The notes under the pieces are model-generated. The model made no database searches, had not been told where the DNA came from, and worked only from the letters and a program-made list of their open reading frames with translations. DNA of 42,415 bases from contig JBAWVO010000016.1 in NCBI GenBank assembly GCA_037147235.1, positions 1 to 42,415 on the forward strand, given 5' to 3'. Shown piece after piece: positions 7,723-16,423 of this stretch (position 1 is its first letter; each line of letters begins with the position of its first letter). A program made the translations under genes and the position numbers. Source of the DNA: JANXQG01 sp037147235 (GTDB lineage Bacteria > Planctomycetota > Planctomycetia > Pirellulales > Thermoguttaceae).

Positions 7723-8654
7723 GTACTCTGCTAATAATCTCGTCCTTGACGCTCGCCCTGTCTGCTTCACCCAGTAGTGAAGCCGTGCCGTCTCCTGCCC
7801 CGTCCGTCCAGCAAGGCAAGCCGCATCCCATGGCTTGTGCGGACTACAGCCAGGGAAAGGTCTTTTTGGTGTCGGCCCTGGGAAAGGTCGAATGGGAATA
7901 TCCTGCGCCCAGTTGCGACGATCTGTGGGTGCTCGGCAACGGTAATCTGCTCTTCGTGACCGGCCACGGCGTGAAAGAGGTCACCCGAGACAAGAAGGTC
8001 GTGTTCGACTACTCGTCGAAAAGCGAAATCTACGCTTGCCAGCGCCTGCCCAACGGCAATACTTTCATCGGCGAGTGCAACGCGGCCCGACTGCTGGAGG
8101 TCGATCCGTCCGGCAAGATCGTCAAACAGGTCCGCCTGTTACCGGCCGGCAAGGACGGCGGCCACACCTACATGCGCAACGCCCGGCAATTGCCAAACGG
8201 CCACTACCTCGTCGCCCATTTTGGGCAGCACGTGGTTAAGGAGTACGACGCCGAGGGGAAGGTTGTGATGGAAATCCACGCACCAGGCGGACCGCACAGC
8301 GTGATCCGTCTGCCCAATGGCAACACGCTGATCGCCTCCGGCGACATGCGACAGCAGGCCAATGTTTCCGAGGTGGACAAAACCGGAAAAACTGTCTGGC
8401 AAGTCACCAACAACGAGTTGCCCGGCATCAGCCTGAAGTTCATGACTGGCCTGCAACGATTACCTAACGGCAACACCGTGATGACCAACTGGCTCGGGCA
8501 CGGCCAATTGGGCAAGGCACCGCATGTGATCGAAGTCACGCCCGACAAGAAGGTCGTCTGGACGTTCGCCGACCATAAAACGATGAAGACAATCTCCAGC
8601 ATTCAAATTCTGGACATCCCCGGCGATGCTGCCCAGGGAGAGATTGTTCACTAA
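7719..8654 (+). CDS. Exported beta-propeller-like repeat protein
   Basis: 311 residues with an N-terminal hydrophobic signal (LLIISSLTLALSAS, cleavage near SEA). The mature part is built of about six repeats with the recurring phrase LPNGNT (or LPNGHY, LGNGNL) followed by a strand and a GK-V-W turn (GKVEWEYP, GKTVWQVT, KKVVWTF). This is the pattern of PQQ/NHL-like propellers, and the family is often annotated as a beta-propeller or arylsulfotransferase-like protein. No catalytic His typical of an arylsulfotransferase is evident to me. Likely periplasmic ligand-binding or scaffold role; substrate unknown. Its start region has been duplicated (see 7659-7722). Confidence 0.7.
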   Translation: MSTLLIISSLTLALSASPSSEAVPSPAPSVQQGKPHPMACADYSQGKVFLVSALGKVEWEYPAPSCDDLWVLGNGNLLFVTGHGVKEVTRDKKVVFDYSSKSEIYACQRLPNGNTFIGECNAARLLEVDPSGKIVKQVRLLPAGKDGGHTYMRNARQLPNGHYLVAHFGQHVVKEYDAEGKVVMEIHAPGGPHSVIRLPNGNTLIASGDMRQQANVSEVDKTGKTVWQVTNNELPGISLKFMTGLQRLPNGNTVMTNWLGHGQLGKAPHVIEVTPDKKVVWTFADHKTMKTISSIQILDIPGDAAQGEIVH

Positions 8655-8882
8655 AGCGTAGTAGCCACGGCAAGCTGCGTTGACTTTAGCGACTGCCGCG
8701 ACCCTGCCGCTCCCACCGAGATTTCCGTCTGTGCCGATAGCACCAAATCTCAATGAAGATTCTCACGATATAGGTTGTAACGCACGGATTGCGCAAAGCA
8801 ATAGGCACGGTCCCTGTGTCGTCCGCCATGCGGCGATAGCCGCTGGTGCACACCGAAAGTCTTGGGCCAGCCTCAGTCGGAC

Positions 8883-8899
8883 GGCACACGGAGTGTGCC
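8883..8899. repeat. GGCACAC-GGA-GTGTGCC palindrome upstream of motA
   Basis: A perfect 7-bp palindrome with a GGA centre, 14 nt upstream of the motA ribosome-binding site AGGAG (8914-8918). The same sequence with about four matching bases on each side recurs in opposite orientation at 35895-35911. The rest of the gap 8655-8926 holds no gene I can support; a frame extending motA upstream to 8846 crosses this repeat and is rejected. Confidence 0.8.
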
Positions 8900-8926
8900 T
8901 GCTACCTTCGTGCAGGAGTCAACTAT

Positions 8927-9709
8927 ATGGAATGGACCACCATCGTTGGGCTGATCCTGGGTTTCGCCTCGATGGGCGGTGTCTTGGTACTTGGGGAGAC
9001 GAAAACCTCGCTCAATACTTTCATCGACCCACCTGCGCTCCTCATGGTATTTGGCGGGGCGGCCGCGGTGACGCTCATCGGCTTTCCGTCTCGACAATTG
9101 CAAAACCTCTTTTCCATCCTCAAAAAGCCGTTTCTCAGTCGGCTGGAGGAACCTTCGGAGCTGATCAACGAACTCGTACAGTTGGCGGAATTGGCCAGAA
9201 AAGACGGACTCCTCGCCCTGGAGGCTAAAGCCCGAGAAATCCGCGATCCGTTCATTGCCTTGGGGATCCAACTGATCGTTGACGGCACCCGGTCCGAGGT
9301 CGTCGCCGAGATCATGAACGACGAGATCGAAACCCGGGCGGCTCGACACCGCGAGGCCAAAAAGATCGTGGAACTGGTCGGCCGCTGCGGACCGGCTTTT
9401 GGGATGATCGCCACGCTCTTGGGCTTGATCCTCATGCTGGGAAACCTCGATAGCCCCGATACGATCGGCCCCTCAATGGCCATTGCTTTGATTGGTACGC
9501 TCTACGGTGCCATGCTGGCCAACTTAATTTGCATTCCCCTAGGCGAGAAATTGAGCTACCTGAGTCATGAGGAACTGCTGGCTCGGCAGATCATCATTCG
9601 CGGCGTGCTGGCGATCCAAGCGGGCGATAATCCGCGCGTGGTCCGGCAGAAGCTCGACATGTTCCTGCCTCCACGATTCCGCGAACGGCCCTACGCCCAA
9701 GCCAGTTAA
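8927..9709 (+). CDS. motA: MotA-type stator / proton-channel subunit
   Basis: 260 residues from ATG 8927, chosen because AGGAG lies 8 nt upstream; the longer frame begins in a repeat. Four membrane segments: about 4-22 (VGLILGFASMGGVLVL), 34-50, and the paired late helices RCGPAFGMIATLLGLILML and SMAIALIGTLYGAMLANLI. The cytoplasmic loop between helices 2 and 3 carries the charged Arg/Glu stretch (IVDGTRSEVVAEIMNDEIE). It forms the ion-conducting ring around the MotB-like partner encoded 5 bp downstream, converting ion flux into torque or force. No other flagellar gene is in the window, so a flagellar role is likely but not proven. Confidence 0.88.
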   Translation: MEWTTIVGLILGFASMGGVLVLGETKTSLNTFIDPPALLMVFGGAAAVTLIGFPSRQLQNLFSILKKPFLSRLEEPSELINELVQLAELARKDGLLALEAKAREIRDPFIALGIQLIVDGTRSEVVAEIMNDEIETRAARHREAKKIVELVGRCGPAFGMIATLLGLILMLGNLDSPDTIGPSMAIALIGTLYGAMLANLICIPLGEKLSYLSHEELLARQIIIRGVLAIQAGDNPRVVRQKLDMFLPPRFRERPYAQAS

Positions 9710-9714
9710 TCGCC

Positions 9715-10440
9715 ATGCGACAACTCCCCGAGGAAAAACCCGAAGGCGCTCCGGAGTGGATGGTCTCCTACGCCGACATGATCACCATCGTCATGTCGTT
9801 CTTCGTGGTCATGTTTTCCATTGCCTCAGGCGAGGCGGCCAAAGGCAAGCGATCGCAGCAGCAGCAGGTAGCAATAGAATCACTACAGTACCGTTTTGGC
9901 CCCAAGTGGAAACCGTTCATGAGTTGGAGCTTGATGCCCGGCAACGCGCTGCTGCCTGGCGGCGGCAAGGGCCGGGGTAGCCCCGCTCCAACGCCCGCGG
10001 TGGGAGATCCGGGCGGGACGGTCCGCGTTTTGAAGATGGAAAAAGCACGGATTCGCGTACCGGGTCAGGGTGACCTGATCGCCATCGGCGGCATGGTCTA
10101 TTTCGATAAAGCGACCACCGATCTTGTCCCCGGTCAGAGCGGCTCGATCCAAAAAATTGCCGATGAGTTGGCCGGCAAGCCACAGCAGGTCGAAATCGTG
10201 GCCACGGCCTCGAATCAGCCGCCGCCGCCGGGCTGTTTGTTTCGCGACCGCTGGGAACTCTGTTACGCCCGTTGCCGCCAGACAGCCGATCTCTTTACCT
10301 CGCTGAAGATTGAGCCAGAACGGTTGCGGTTGTCCGTCCTGCCGGCCAACGCACAGGAAAGCAAAGGATCGCTTTATTCCGAGACCGACGTTGCCGTACG
10401 AGTTTTCCTCAGCACCACGCTGCCCGTCGGGGTGAAGTGA
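9715..10440 (+). CDS. motB: MotB-like stator protein with divergent OmpA domain
   Basis: 241 residues. The N-terminus has PEWMVSYADM followed by one membrane helix (ITIVMSFFVVMFSIA); Asp21 of YADM is the expected proton-binding residue. A Gly/Pro-rich linker follows (about 80-105). The C-terminal half aligns with the OmpA/MotB peptidoglycan-binding fold (MVYFDKATTDLVPG, then RWELCYARCRQTADLF, the counterpart of the NWELS-ARA helix). The usual GHTD-like loop is replaced by ATASNQPPPPGC and there are three Cys residues, so peptidoglycan binding may be altered. It starts 5 bp after motA and ends 7 bp before the convergent glgC stop. Confidence 0.83.
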   Translation: MRQLPEEKPEGAPEWMVSYADMITIVMSFFVVMFSIASGEAAKGKRSQQQQVAIESLQYRFGPKWKPFMSWSLMPGNALLPGGGKGRGSPAPTPAVGDPGGTVRVLKMEKARIRVPGQGDLIAIGGMVYFDKATTDLVPGQSGSIQKIADELAGKPQQVEIVATASNQPPPPGCLFRDRWELCYARCRQTADLFTSLKIEPERLRLSVLPANAQESKGSLYSETDVAVRVFLSTTLPVGVK

Positions 10441-10447
10441 GGGACGC

Positions 10448-11740
10448 TTACTCTTCCAGTGCCCAGCCGTCGGGCAAAGTCGTTCCCTTGGCTACGACGA
10501 AGATGCCGTCGCGGATCATTCCGAAGGGCGTTTCTTCGCTGTTTTCGACGCCGCGGCTATTGATCACGCGGACGTTGCATCCGATGCGGCAGTTCTTGTC
10601 GATGATCGCGCCTTCGATGTGCGACCCGGCACCGACGCCCAGCGGCGTGATGCCCGCGGCCGCGCCGGCTGCAATTTCGTGCGGCAACTCGTGGAAGTCA
10701 TGGCCCATGAGGATTGAATTGCGGATCGTGACATTGCGGCCGATCACGCAACGAAGGCCGACGATGCTGTTTTCCACCACGGCGCCTTCCTCGATGCGGC
10801 ATCCGTCGGCCACGAGACTGCCGCGGATCGTCGCCCGATCGATCCGCGACGGCGGCAGGAACCGTCCTTGCGTGTAAATCGGAGCACCAGGCATCGAGAG
10901 GTCGAACGCCGGGTTCGTGTCGGCCAACTGCAAGTTGGCCTCGTAGAACGACTTGATCGTGCCGATGTCCTCCCAATAGCCGTCGAACAAATGGCACTGT
11001 ACGCGGTGTGTCCGCATGGAAGCCGGAAAGACCTCTTTGCCGAAGTCTCGATAGGGCGTCTTTTCCAGGGCGTCGATCAGCGTCTTGCGGTTAAACAAAT
11101 AGATGCCCATGCTCGCCAGGTAGGTTCGGCCCTTGCTCTCTACCCCTTGAGCATCAATCCACGCTGGGTCGGTTCGCACGAGATCGAGTTCCTGGGGAGT
11201 TTTCGGTTTTTCCAGGAATCCCACCACCCGGCCTGTGTCGTCAACCCGCATGATCCCCATCGCGGATGCCTGGCTGCCGTCGATCGGCATGGCGGAGATT
11301 GTCACATCGGCATTGCTCTGCTGGTGCGTTTTTAGCATCTCACGGAAATCCATGCGATAGAGTTGATCGCCGGAGAGGATCAGCACATAGTCGATGCCCG
11401 GCTCCTCGATGTTTCGCAGATTTTGCCGCACGGCGTCGGCGGTGCCCTGATACCAGTTGGTGTTGTTCTGCGTCTGCTGGGCGGCGAGGATTTCGACGAA
11501 ACCGCGATCGAAGGCGTCAAAGATATAGGTGCTGCGGATATGCTGGTGCAGGCTGGCGGAATTGAACTGCGTGAGCACATAGATCCGGTTCAGGCCGCTG
11601 TTGATGCAATTGGAGATGGGAATGTCGATCAGACGGTACTTTCCGGCCACCGGAACGGCCGGTTTGGAACGAACCTTCGTCAAGGGATAAAGCCGCGAAC
11701 CCTGTCCGCCACCCAACACTAAAGCAATCACATTTCTCAT
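10448..11740 (-). CDS. glgC: Glucose-1-phosphate adenylyltransferase
   Basis: 430 residues, normal for GlgC. The N-terminal pyrophosphorylase signature GGGQGSRLYPLT (9-20) is followed by KPAVPVAGKYRLIDIPISNC, and the C-terminal half is a left-handed beta-helix with hexapeptide-like repeats (IVGLRCVIGRNVTIRNSIL). It makes ADP-glucose from ATP and glucose-1-phosphate, the committed step of bacterial glycogen synthesis; enzymes of this type are usually allosterically controlled by glycolytic intermediates. GGGAAAT about 8 nt before the ATG is a plausible binding site. It lies 74 bp downstream of the small membrane protein gene on the same strand, so read-through from the symporter operon is possible. 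Confidence 0.95.
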   Translation of the reverse strand: MRNVIALVLGGGQGSRLYPLTKVRSKPAVPVAGKYRLIDIPISNCINSGLNRIYVLTQFNSASLHQHIRSTYIFDAFDRGFVEILAAQQTQNNTNWYQGTADAVRQNLRNIEEPGIDYVLILSGDQLYRMDFREMLKTHQQSNADVTISAMPIDGSQASAMGIMRVDDTGRVVGFLEKPKTPQELDLVRTDPAWIDAQGVESKGRTYLASMGIYLFNRKTLIDALEKTPYRDFGKEVFPASMRTHRVQCHLFDGYWEDIGTIKSFYEANLQLADTNPAFDLSMPGAPIYTQGRFLPPSRIDRATIRGSLVADGCRIEEGAVVENSIVGLRCVIGRNVTIRNSILMGHDFHELPHEIAAGAAAGITPLGVGAGSHIEGAIIDKNCRIGCNVRVINSRGVENSEETPFGMIRDGIFVVAKGTTLPDGWALEE

Positions 11741-11814
11741 ATTGATTTCCCAAGTCGAACGTGTGCAGCATGTCTTGGACTTACGCGGTCATTATGTAAA
11801 CTCCTTCTTCTCTT

Positions 11815-12024
11815 CTACTTGTCTTTTTCCGCGGCCGCGGCCCAGCGAGCGAGTCCGAGCATGGCCAGGCCAAAGGCCAACAGTGTCAGGCCCCACCACA
11901 AGTTGATGTTGATGCCCAGGGACTTAACATACTGGTCGCCACCCCAAGTACACAGGCCATAGATTGTCAACATCGTACCTACAAGCGAGAACATGAGTCC
12001 CATCGGCAAACGAAGATCGAGCAT
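11815..12024 (-). CDS. Small two-helix membrane protein paired with symporter
   Basis: About 69 residues from the ATG at 12024, chosen because GAGGT lies about 7 nt upstream; the longer frame to 12129 overlaps the symporter and has no such signal. The sequence is mostly two membrane helices (LMFSLVGTMLTIYGLC and LWWGLTLLAFGLAMLGLARW) joined by a short loop, with a charged C-terminus AAEKDK. It begins 29 bp after the symporter stop, so it may be an accessory subunit, as small proteins are for some transporters. Function is inferred from position only; no family function is known to me. Confidence 0.7.
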   Translation of the reverse strand: MLDLRLPMGLMFSLVGTMLTIYGLCTWGGDQYVKSLGININLWWGLTLLAFGLAMLGLARWAAAAEKDK

Positions 12025-12053
12025 TGCAGTACCTCGTAAAATTTCAGTTAGCT

Positions 12054-13985
12054 CTACCAGAAGATGTAGTTCAAGGCCGCGCAGGCCACAAGGAGAATTG
12101 TGCCCAGAACGGCCGGTCGGAGAATCCACGGTCCGCCCTGGTCCTGGAGCTTCGGAGTCAACGAATAGACCAGCCCTTTCAGATCCTCATCATTCTTCGT
12201 GCGCTGGGTGACCAAGGAAATTCCCAGGGTCAGCACGAAGCAACTGATAAAGGCAAAGCTGGCGAGCCAGAAGTTCTGGGCCATGGTCGAGGGGAACTTG
12301 TCGTAGAGATGTATCGGGAGCCAGCCGCCTTTGCCTTCCGCCATGGTCATACCGTGAAATAACGCCGAGGTAGTAATTCCCCCCAGCAATCCCACGAATG
12401 CGCCTGTCGCCGTGGTTCCTGACCAGAACATCCCCAGCAGGAACGTGGCGAACAGCGGGGCGTTCACGAATCCGAACACCAACTGAATAACATCCATGGC
12501 GTTATCGTAGTTCTTCGCGAAGTAGGCGCAAGCGATACTCAACAGGATGCCGACGACCGTAATAACACGGCCCATCCACATATAGTGGGCATCGCTCTTA
12601 TTGGGAGCCATGTAAGCCTGATACAGGTCGTAGGTCCAAACCGTGTTGAAAGCCGTCACGTTGCCCGCCATGCCCGACATGAACGACGCCAACAAAGCCG
12701 TCAGTGCCAGGCCAAGCATCCCTGACGGACAGTATCTTGTCACCAACGAGAGAATTACATTGTTGAAATCTTTCTCGACGACAGCACCCTGAAGCTGCTT
12801 CTGCAACTCACCTTTGTCAAATCCAGACTTGGCTGCAAACTTATTGATGATTGCCTCGGTCTTGGCTTCATCCAATTTCGCTTTTAGGGCTTTGCTGATT
12901 TGCTCGACACCCTGCTCGGGTTTCATTTTGCCGGCTTCCTCCATTGCGACCAGAACCTTTTCGGTCACCTCAATCTGCTTCGCAGGAAGAGAATACCCTT
13001 TACCCATGGTTGCCAATGCCACTGCCAACATGCCGGGCAGGATGACAAGGATCGGCAGAATCATCTTGGGCACGGCGGCAATCAGCGGCGTGCGACGGGC
13101 AGCCGTCATGTTTCGGGCCGCCATGGCCCGCTGAACCACGAGAAAGTTCGTACACCAGTAGCCGAACGAAAGGACAAAACCCAGGCCGAATACCATGGCG
13201 AACAGATCGACCCCCATGGGATTATTCAAGGCGCCTTGCATCAGGGGCTGCCAGGCACTGGTCCATGCGTTGTCGGAAAAGACGTGGCCGGCTGCCGGTG
13301 CCGATAGTCCAACCGCGCCGGGATCCTGAGCAACCACCGTGAGTTGCGTCTTGAGCACGTCCCATCCGCCCACGTCCTTCATGCCCAGGTACACCACGGG
13401 GGCAAACCCCAAGACGATCATGAAAAATTGCAACACCTCGGTGTAAATGGCCGAAGTCAACCCACCCTTGAGTACATACACCAAGACCACGGCCGAGCAG
13501 ATCCAGAGGCTGATGTGGTAGTTCCAGCCCAGAAGTTGATCCAACAACTGTGCCAGGCAATGCATCGAAATACCCGAGGCAAAGACCGTCATCACCGCAA
13601 AGCTGATCGAGTTCAAGCAGCGGGTCCGTTCGTCAAACCGGAGTTTCAAATACTCGGGCACGCTGCGTGCCTTGGAACCGTAATAGAACGGCATCATGAA
13701 GATGGCCAGAAAGACCATTGCGGGGATAGCCCCAACCCAATAGAAGTGGCTCGTTGCGATCCCGTACTTCGCACCGCATGCCGTCATGCCCACCAACTCC
13801 AGCGCGCCCAGGTTGGCGGACATAAACGCCAAGCCGGTGATCCAGGCGGGGATGGCCCGGCCGGACATGAAAAAATCGGCACTATTTTTCATCGATCGCT
13901 TCAGCGCGAATCCAATTCCCAATACAAAAATGACGTAGATGGCAAGAATTGCGTAGTCGATAAATTGCAGTTGGCCCAGTTGCAT
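12054..13985 (-). CDS. Sodium:solute symporter (SSS family) with long insert
   Basis: 643 residues with about 13 membrane helices. SSS features: the N-terminal FFMSGRAIPAWITGLAFMSANLGALE (helix 1-2, sodium-site region), RSVPEYLKLRFD, and KGGLTSAIYTEVLQFFMI. The family normally carries sugars, amino acids or vitamins with sodium; the substrate cannot be read. Residues about 335-410 form a charged, Lys/Glu/Ala-rich, helix-prone insert (MKPEQGVEQISKALKAKLDE) between two membrane helices, beyond the usual ~500-550 residues. GGGAGAG before the ATG supports the start. First gene of a unit with the 69-residue membrane protein and perhaps glgC. Confidence 0.88.
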   Translation of the reverse strand: MQLGQLQFIDYAILAIYVIFVLGIGFALKRSMKNSADFFMSGRAIPAWITGLAFMSANLGALELVGMTACGAKYGIATSHFYWVGAIPAMVFLAIFMMPFYYGSKARSVPEYLKLRFDERTRCLNSISFAVMTVFASGISMHCLAQLLDQLLGWNYHISLWICSAVVLVYVLKGGLTSAIYTEVLQFFMIVLGFAPVVYLGMKDVGGWDVLKTQLTVVAQDPGAVGLSAPAAGHVFSDNAWTSAWQPLMQGALNNPMGVDLFAMVFGLGFVLSFGYWCTNFLVVQRAMAARNMTAARRTPLIAAVPKMILPILVILPGMLAVALATMGKGYSLPAKQIEVTEKVLVAMEEAGKMKPEQGVEQISKALKAKLDEAKTEAIINKFAAKSGFDKGELQKQLQGAVVEKDFNNVILSLVTRYCPSGMLGLALTALLASFMSGMAGNVTAFNTVWTYDLYQAYMAPNKSDAHYMWMGRVITVVGILLSIACAYFAKNYDNAMDVIQLVFGFVNAPLFATFLLGMFWSGTTATGAFVGLLGGITTSALFHGMTMAEGKGGWLPIHLYDKFPSTMAQNFWLASFAFISCFVLTLGISLVTQRTKNDEDLKGLVYSLTPKLQDQGGPWILRPAVLGTILLVACAALNYIFW

Positions 13986-14077
13986 TGAAAAACTCTCCCG
14001 AGGTTGCGATGAACTTTCAAGGAAAACTAATTATGACGCACGCCCGCATTGGACTGCAAGGGTGGCGCGGAAATTTT

Positions 14078-15484
14078 TTACCCAAGAATCTGCTCTGCCG
14101 CACGCTCCCCGCCATGGATGCAGTCCGGCAGGCCGACTCCGCGAAACGCGCTGCCGGCCATCTTCAAACCGGGCAATAAGGCCAAACGGGCCTCGATTCG
14201 GGCAACACGCTCCAGGTGACCGACGTGATATTGGGGCATGGTTCGCGGCCAATGGGCAATGTCGCAAAATTCCGGCTCGCCCTCGATTCGCAAAAGCGGC
14301 CGCAAATGCGCGAGCACCAGCGGCAAAAGTTCAGCGTTGGGCATTTCCGCCAGTTCCGGCCGCTGCGCCCCGCCGACAAAGACCCGCAACAGCGTCTTCC
14401 CCGCCGGGGCACGATGCGTATATTTTTGACTACTGAAACTGCAAGCGAGAATCGGGCTCTTTTCAATCGACGGCACCACCACCCCCATGCCATCCAGCGG
14501 ATGCCCCACCTGCTTAAGGTCGTAGCCCAGCGAGACAATCGCCGTGCCCGAATACTCAATTTGCCCAAGTTCCGATGCCAACTCCGCATCGATCGGAGCC
14601 AGCAAGGGGCTGGCGCGATGTGCCGGCACGGCCACGATCAGGGCATCAAATTCCGAGAACTGCCCAGCCCCCGCAGGGAGTATTCGCCAGACGTTGCCGC
14701 TCCGCTCGATCTTCTTGATCGGCGAGTTCAGACGGATTGATTCCGGCGGCAATTTTGCGGTGATCGCCTCCACCAGCGTGCTAAGCCCCGTGGACAAGGT
14801 AACGAACATGCTATACCGAGCACCGCTTTCCGCCTTACCCGAGGGTTTGTGCTTCATCTGGTGCCGCATGGCGCGGATCAGGCTGCCGTGCTGTTTTTCC
14901 ATCTCCCGGAATCGGGAAAGCGTGGCCTTCACGCTCAATTTCTCCATGTCGGCCGCATAGACCGCGCTGATCAGCGGCTCGACCAACCGGTCGAACGTCT
15001 CCCGGCCAAGCCGGCGGCGGACAAATTGGGCCATGCTCTCGTCGTCGTCGTCGCGACGCGGCGGAATGAAGTATTCCAGGGCCGCCCGAAGCTTTCCAAG
15101 CGGGCTCAGGATCGGCGTGACCGCCATCGGCCAAAGCTGCGTGGGGGCCATCATCAGGAAGCCGTCCGGCAGTTTATGCAATCGGCCACGGCGCACCACG
15201 AATGTGCGGCGACAATTGGTATTGGTCTGCACAAGCTGGTCCGCCAACCCAAGCCGCTGGCACAATTCGAGTGCCCAAGGCACCGTGGTAATGAAATTGT
15301 CGGAGCTTTGCTCGACCTGGAAACCGTCGCGATGCACGGTGGAAAGGACACCTCCCAGCCGCGAACCGGCCTCAAAAAGCGTTACCTGGCTATGGGGAGC
15401 CAGCTCCTGGAACCGATGTGCGGCCGCCAACCCGGAAATTCCCCCACCAATCACGGCAATACGTTGGATTTTATGTAAATTCAT
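14078..15484 (-). CDS. hemG: Protoporphyrinogen oxidase (oxygen-dependent, HemY type)
   Basis: 468 residues. The FAD-binding Rossmann motif is at the N-terminus (AVIGGGISGLAAAHRF, 11-26), with LFEAGSRLGGVLST completing it. FQVEQSSDNFIT, an FVRRRLGRETFDRLVEPLISAVYA segment and a C-terminal SAFRGVGLPDCIHGGERAAE flavin-contact motif are typical of the PPO/HemY family. It oxidises protoporphyrinogen IX to protoporphyrin IX in haem synthesis at the inner face of the membrane. Databases use both hemG and hemY for this flavoprotein; it is not the flavodoxin-like HemG of E. coli. It is 92 bp upstream of the symporter on the same strand. Confidence 0.93.
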   Translation of the reverse strand: MNLHKIQRIAVIGGGISGLAAAHRFQELAPHSQVTLFEAGSRLGGVLSTVHRDGFQVEQSSDNFITTVPWALELCQRLGLADQLVQTNTNCRRTFVVRRGRLHKLPDGFLMMAPTQLWPMAVTPILSPLGKLRAALEYFIPPRRDDDDESMAQFVRRRLGRETFDRLVEPLISAVYAADMEKLSVKATLSRFREMEKQHGSLIRAMRHQMKHKPSGKAESGARYSMFVTLSTGLSTLVEAITAKLPPESIRLNSPIKKIERSGNVWRILPAGAGQFSEFDALIVAVPAHRASPLLAPIDAELASELGQIEYSGTAIVSLGYDLKQVGHPLDGMGVVVPSIEKSPILACSFSSQKYTHRAPAGKTLLRVFVGGAQRPELAEMPNAELLPLVLAHLRPLLRIEGEPEFCDIAHWPRTMPQYHVGHLERVARIEARLALLPGLKMAGSAFRGVGLPDCIHGGERAAEQILG

Positions 15485-15551
15485 GCGATTATTTTACCCA
15501 ATCTCAGCCAATTCTCCCAGCCGAGTTTTTCGGATATCGAGTTTTTCGGTG

Positions 15552-15690
15552 AGTTGGCTCGGTCAGAGGCCGGCCACAACAGGGGTCAGAGACCAGCCAC
15601 AACAGGGTTCGGCGAGGGTCTCCCGACCCCGCCGAAACGCTCGACCGAAGGTCCCTGTTCGGCGTGGGTCTCCCGACACGGCCGACTTGC
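15552..15690. repeat. Palindromic repeat cluster upstream of rimI
   Basis: Contains modules shared with 16424-16531: GGCTCGGTCAGAG-CCGGCCACAACA (twice in variant form), TCGGCG-GGGTCTCCCGACCCCGCCGAAACG and CGACCGAAGGTC, plus a partial extra copy at 15659-15690. Internal complementarity (CGGCG…CGCCG) would fold. With the matching cluster it brackets rimI. The rest of the gap 15485-15867 shows no gene. Confidence 0.75.
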
Positions 15691-15867
15691 ACAAACCGAA
15701 AAACTTCATCTTGGCTTGGGCAAAGGTTTCTGCTACGCTTTCCCCTAACGAGCCACCGTCACGAATTGGAGCCGGTGGGCAAGCTCCTGACCAGGAAGGC
15801 CAGGATGGGGGGTGTAACATCTCAAAGGGAATTGAGTTGTGACAGGCCGACAAGGAAGGAGGCCACC

Positions 15868-16389
15868 ATGTATACCGAGCAGAAGCAGGAAATCCGTGTC
15901 CACATTCGGTGGATGATCCGCCGCGACATGGCCGAAGTCCTGCAAATTGAGCGCGAAAGTTTTGAATTTCCTTGGATTGACGAAGACTTCATCCGCTGCC
16001 TGCGGCAACGCAACTGCATCGGAATGGTCGCAGAGCATGAGGGCCGCGTTGTCGGTTTCATGATCTACGAACTGCACCGCACGAGAATCCACGTGCTGAA
16101 CTTTGCCGTTTCCGAGGCGTGCCATCGCCTAGGTGCCGGTAGTCAGATGGTCGCCAAGCTGATCGCCAAGCTATCGGCACAACGACGCAGCCGCATTGTG
16201 TTGGAAGTCCGTGAGACCAACTTGGGTGCCCAGTTGTTCTTCCGCGAAAACGGCTTCCGGGCAATTTCCATATTGCACAAGTTCTACGACGACACGCCCG
16301 AGGACGCCTATTTGATGCAGTGCCGCTACCGCACCGAAAAGCCGGCCAAGATCCAGTCGCCCGAACGAATCGCCCGCCGCGCCGCCTAG
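15868..16389 (+). CDS. rimI: GNAT acetyltransferase, RimI-like
   Basis: 173 residues from ATG 15868, chosen because AGGAGG (15857-15862) is 5 nt upstream; the longer frame would translate repeats. GNAT fold: LQIERESFEFPW (strand 1/helix 1), VVGFMIYEL, VLNFAVSEACHRLGAGSQMV (acetyl-CoA loop with R-L-G-A-G) and LEVRETNLGAQLFFRENGF. E-R-E-S-F-x-x-P-W and VRETN-A-LF are characteristic of RimI, which acetylates the N-terminal Ala of ribosomal protein S18, though related enzymes have other protein targets. The basic tail (about 160-173) is unusual. Isolated gene between two palindromic repeat clusters. Confidence 0.8.
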   Translation: MYTEQKQEIRVHIRWMIRRDMAEVLQIERESFEFPWIDEDFIRCLRQRNCIGMVAEHEGRVVGFMIYELHRTRIHVLNFAVSEACHRLGAGSQMVAKLIAKLSAQRRSRIVLEVRETNLGAQLFFRENGFRAISILHKFYDDTPEDAYLMQCRYRTEKPAKIQSPERIARRAA

Positions 16390-16423
16390 GCTGCGGGGAA
16401 TTTCAAATCCAAACCGCAAACTC

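Noticed and set aside
8846..8926. Upstream start for motA
   Set aside because: The extra 27 residues come from a repeat element and a better ribosome-binding site precedes ATG 8927.
13344..13988. Long plus-strand frame inside the symporter gene
   Set aside because: Mirror of a clear SSS coding sequence; compositional shadow with no domain.
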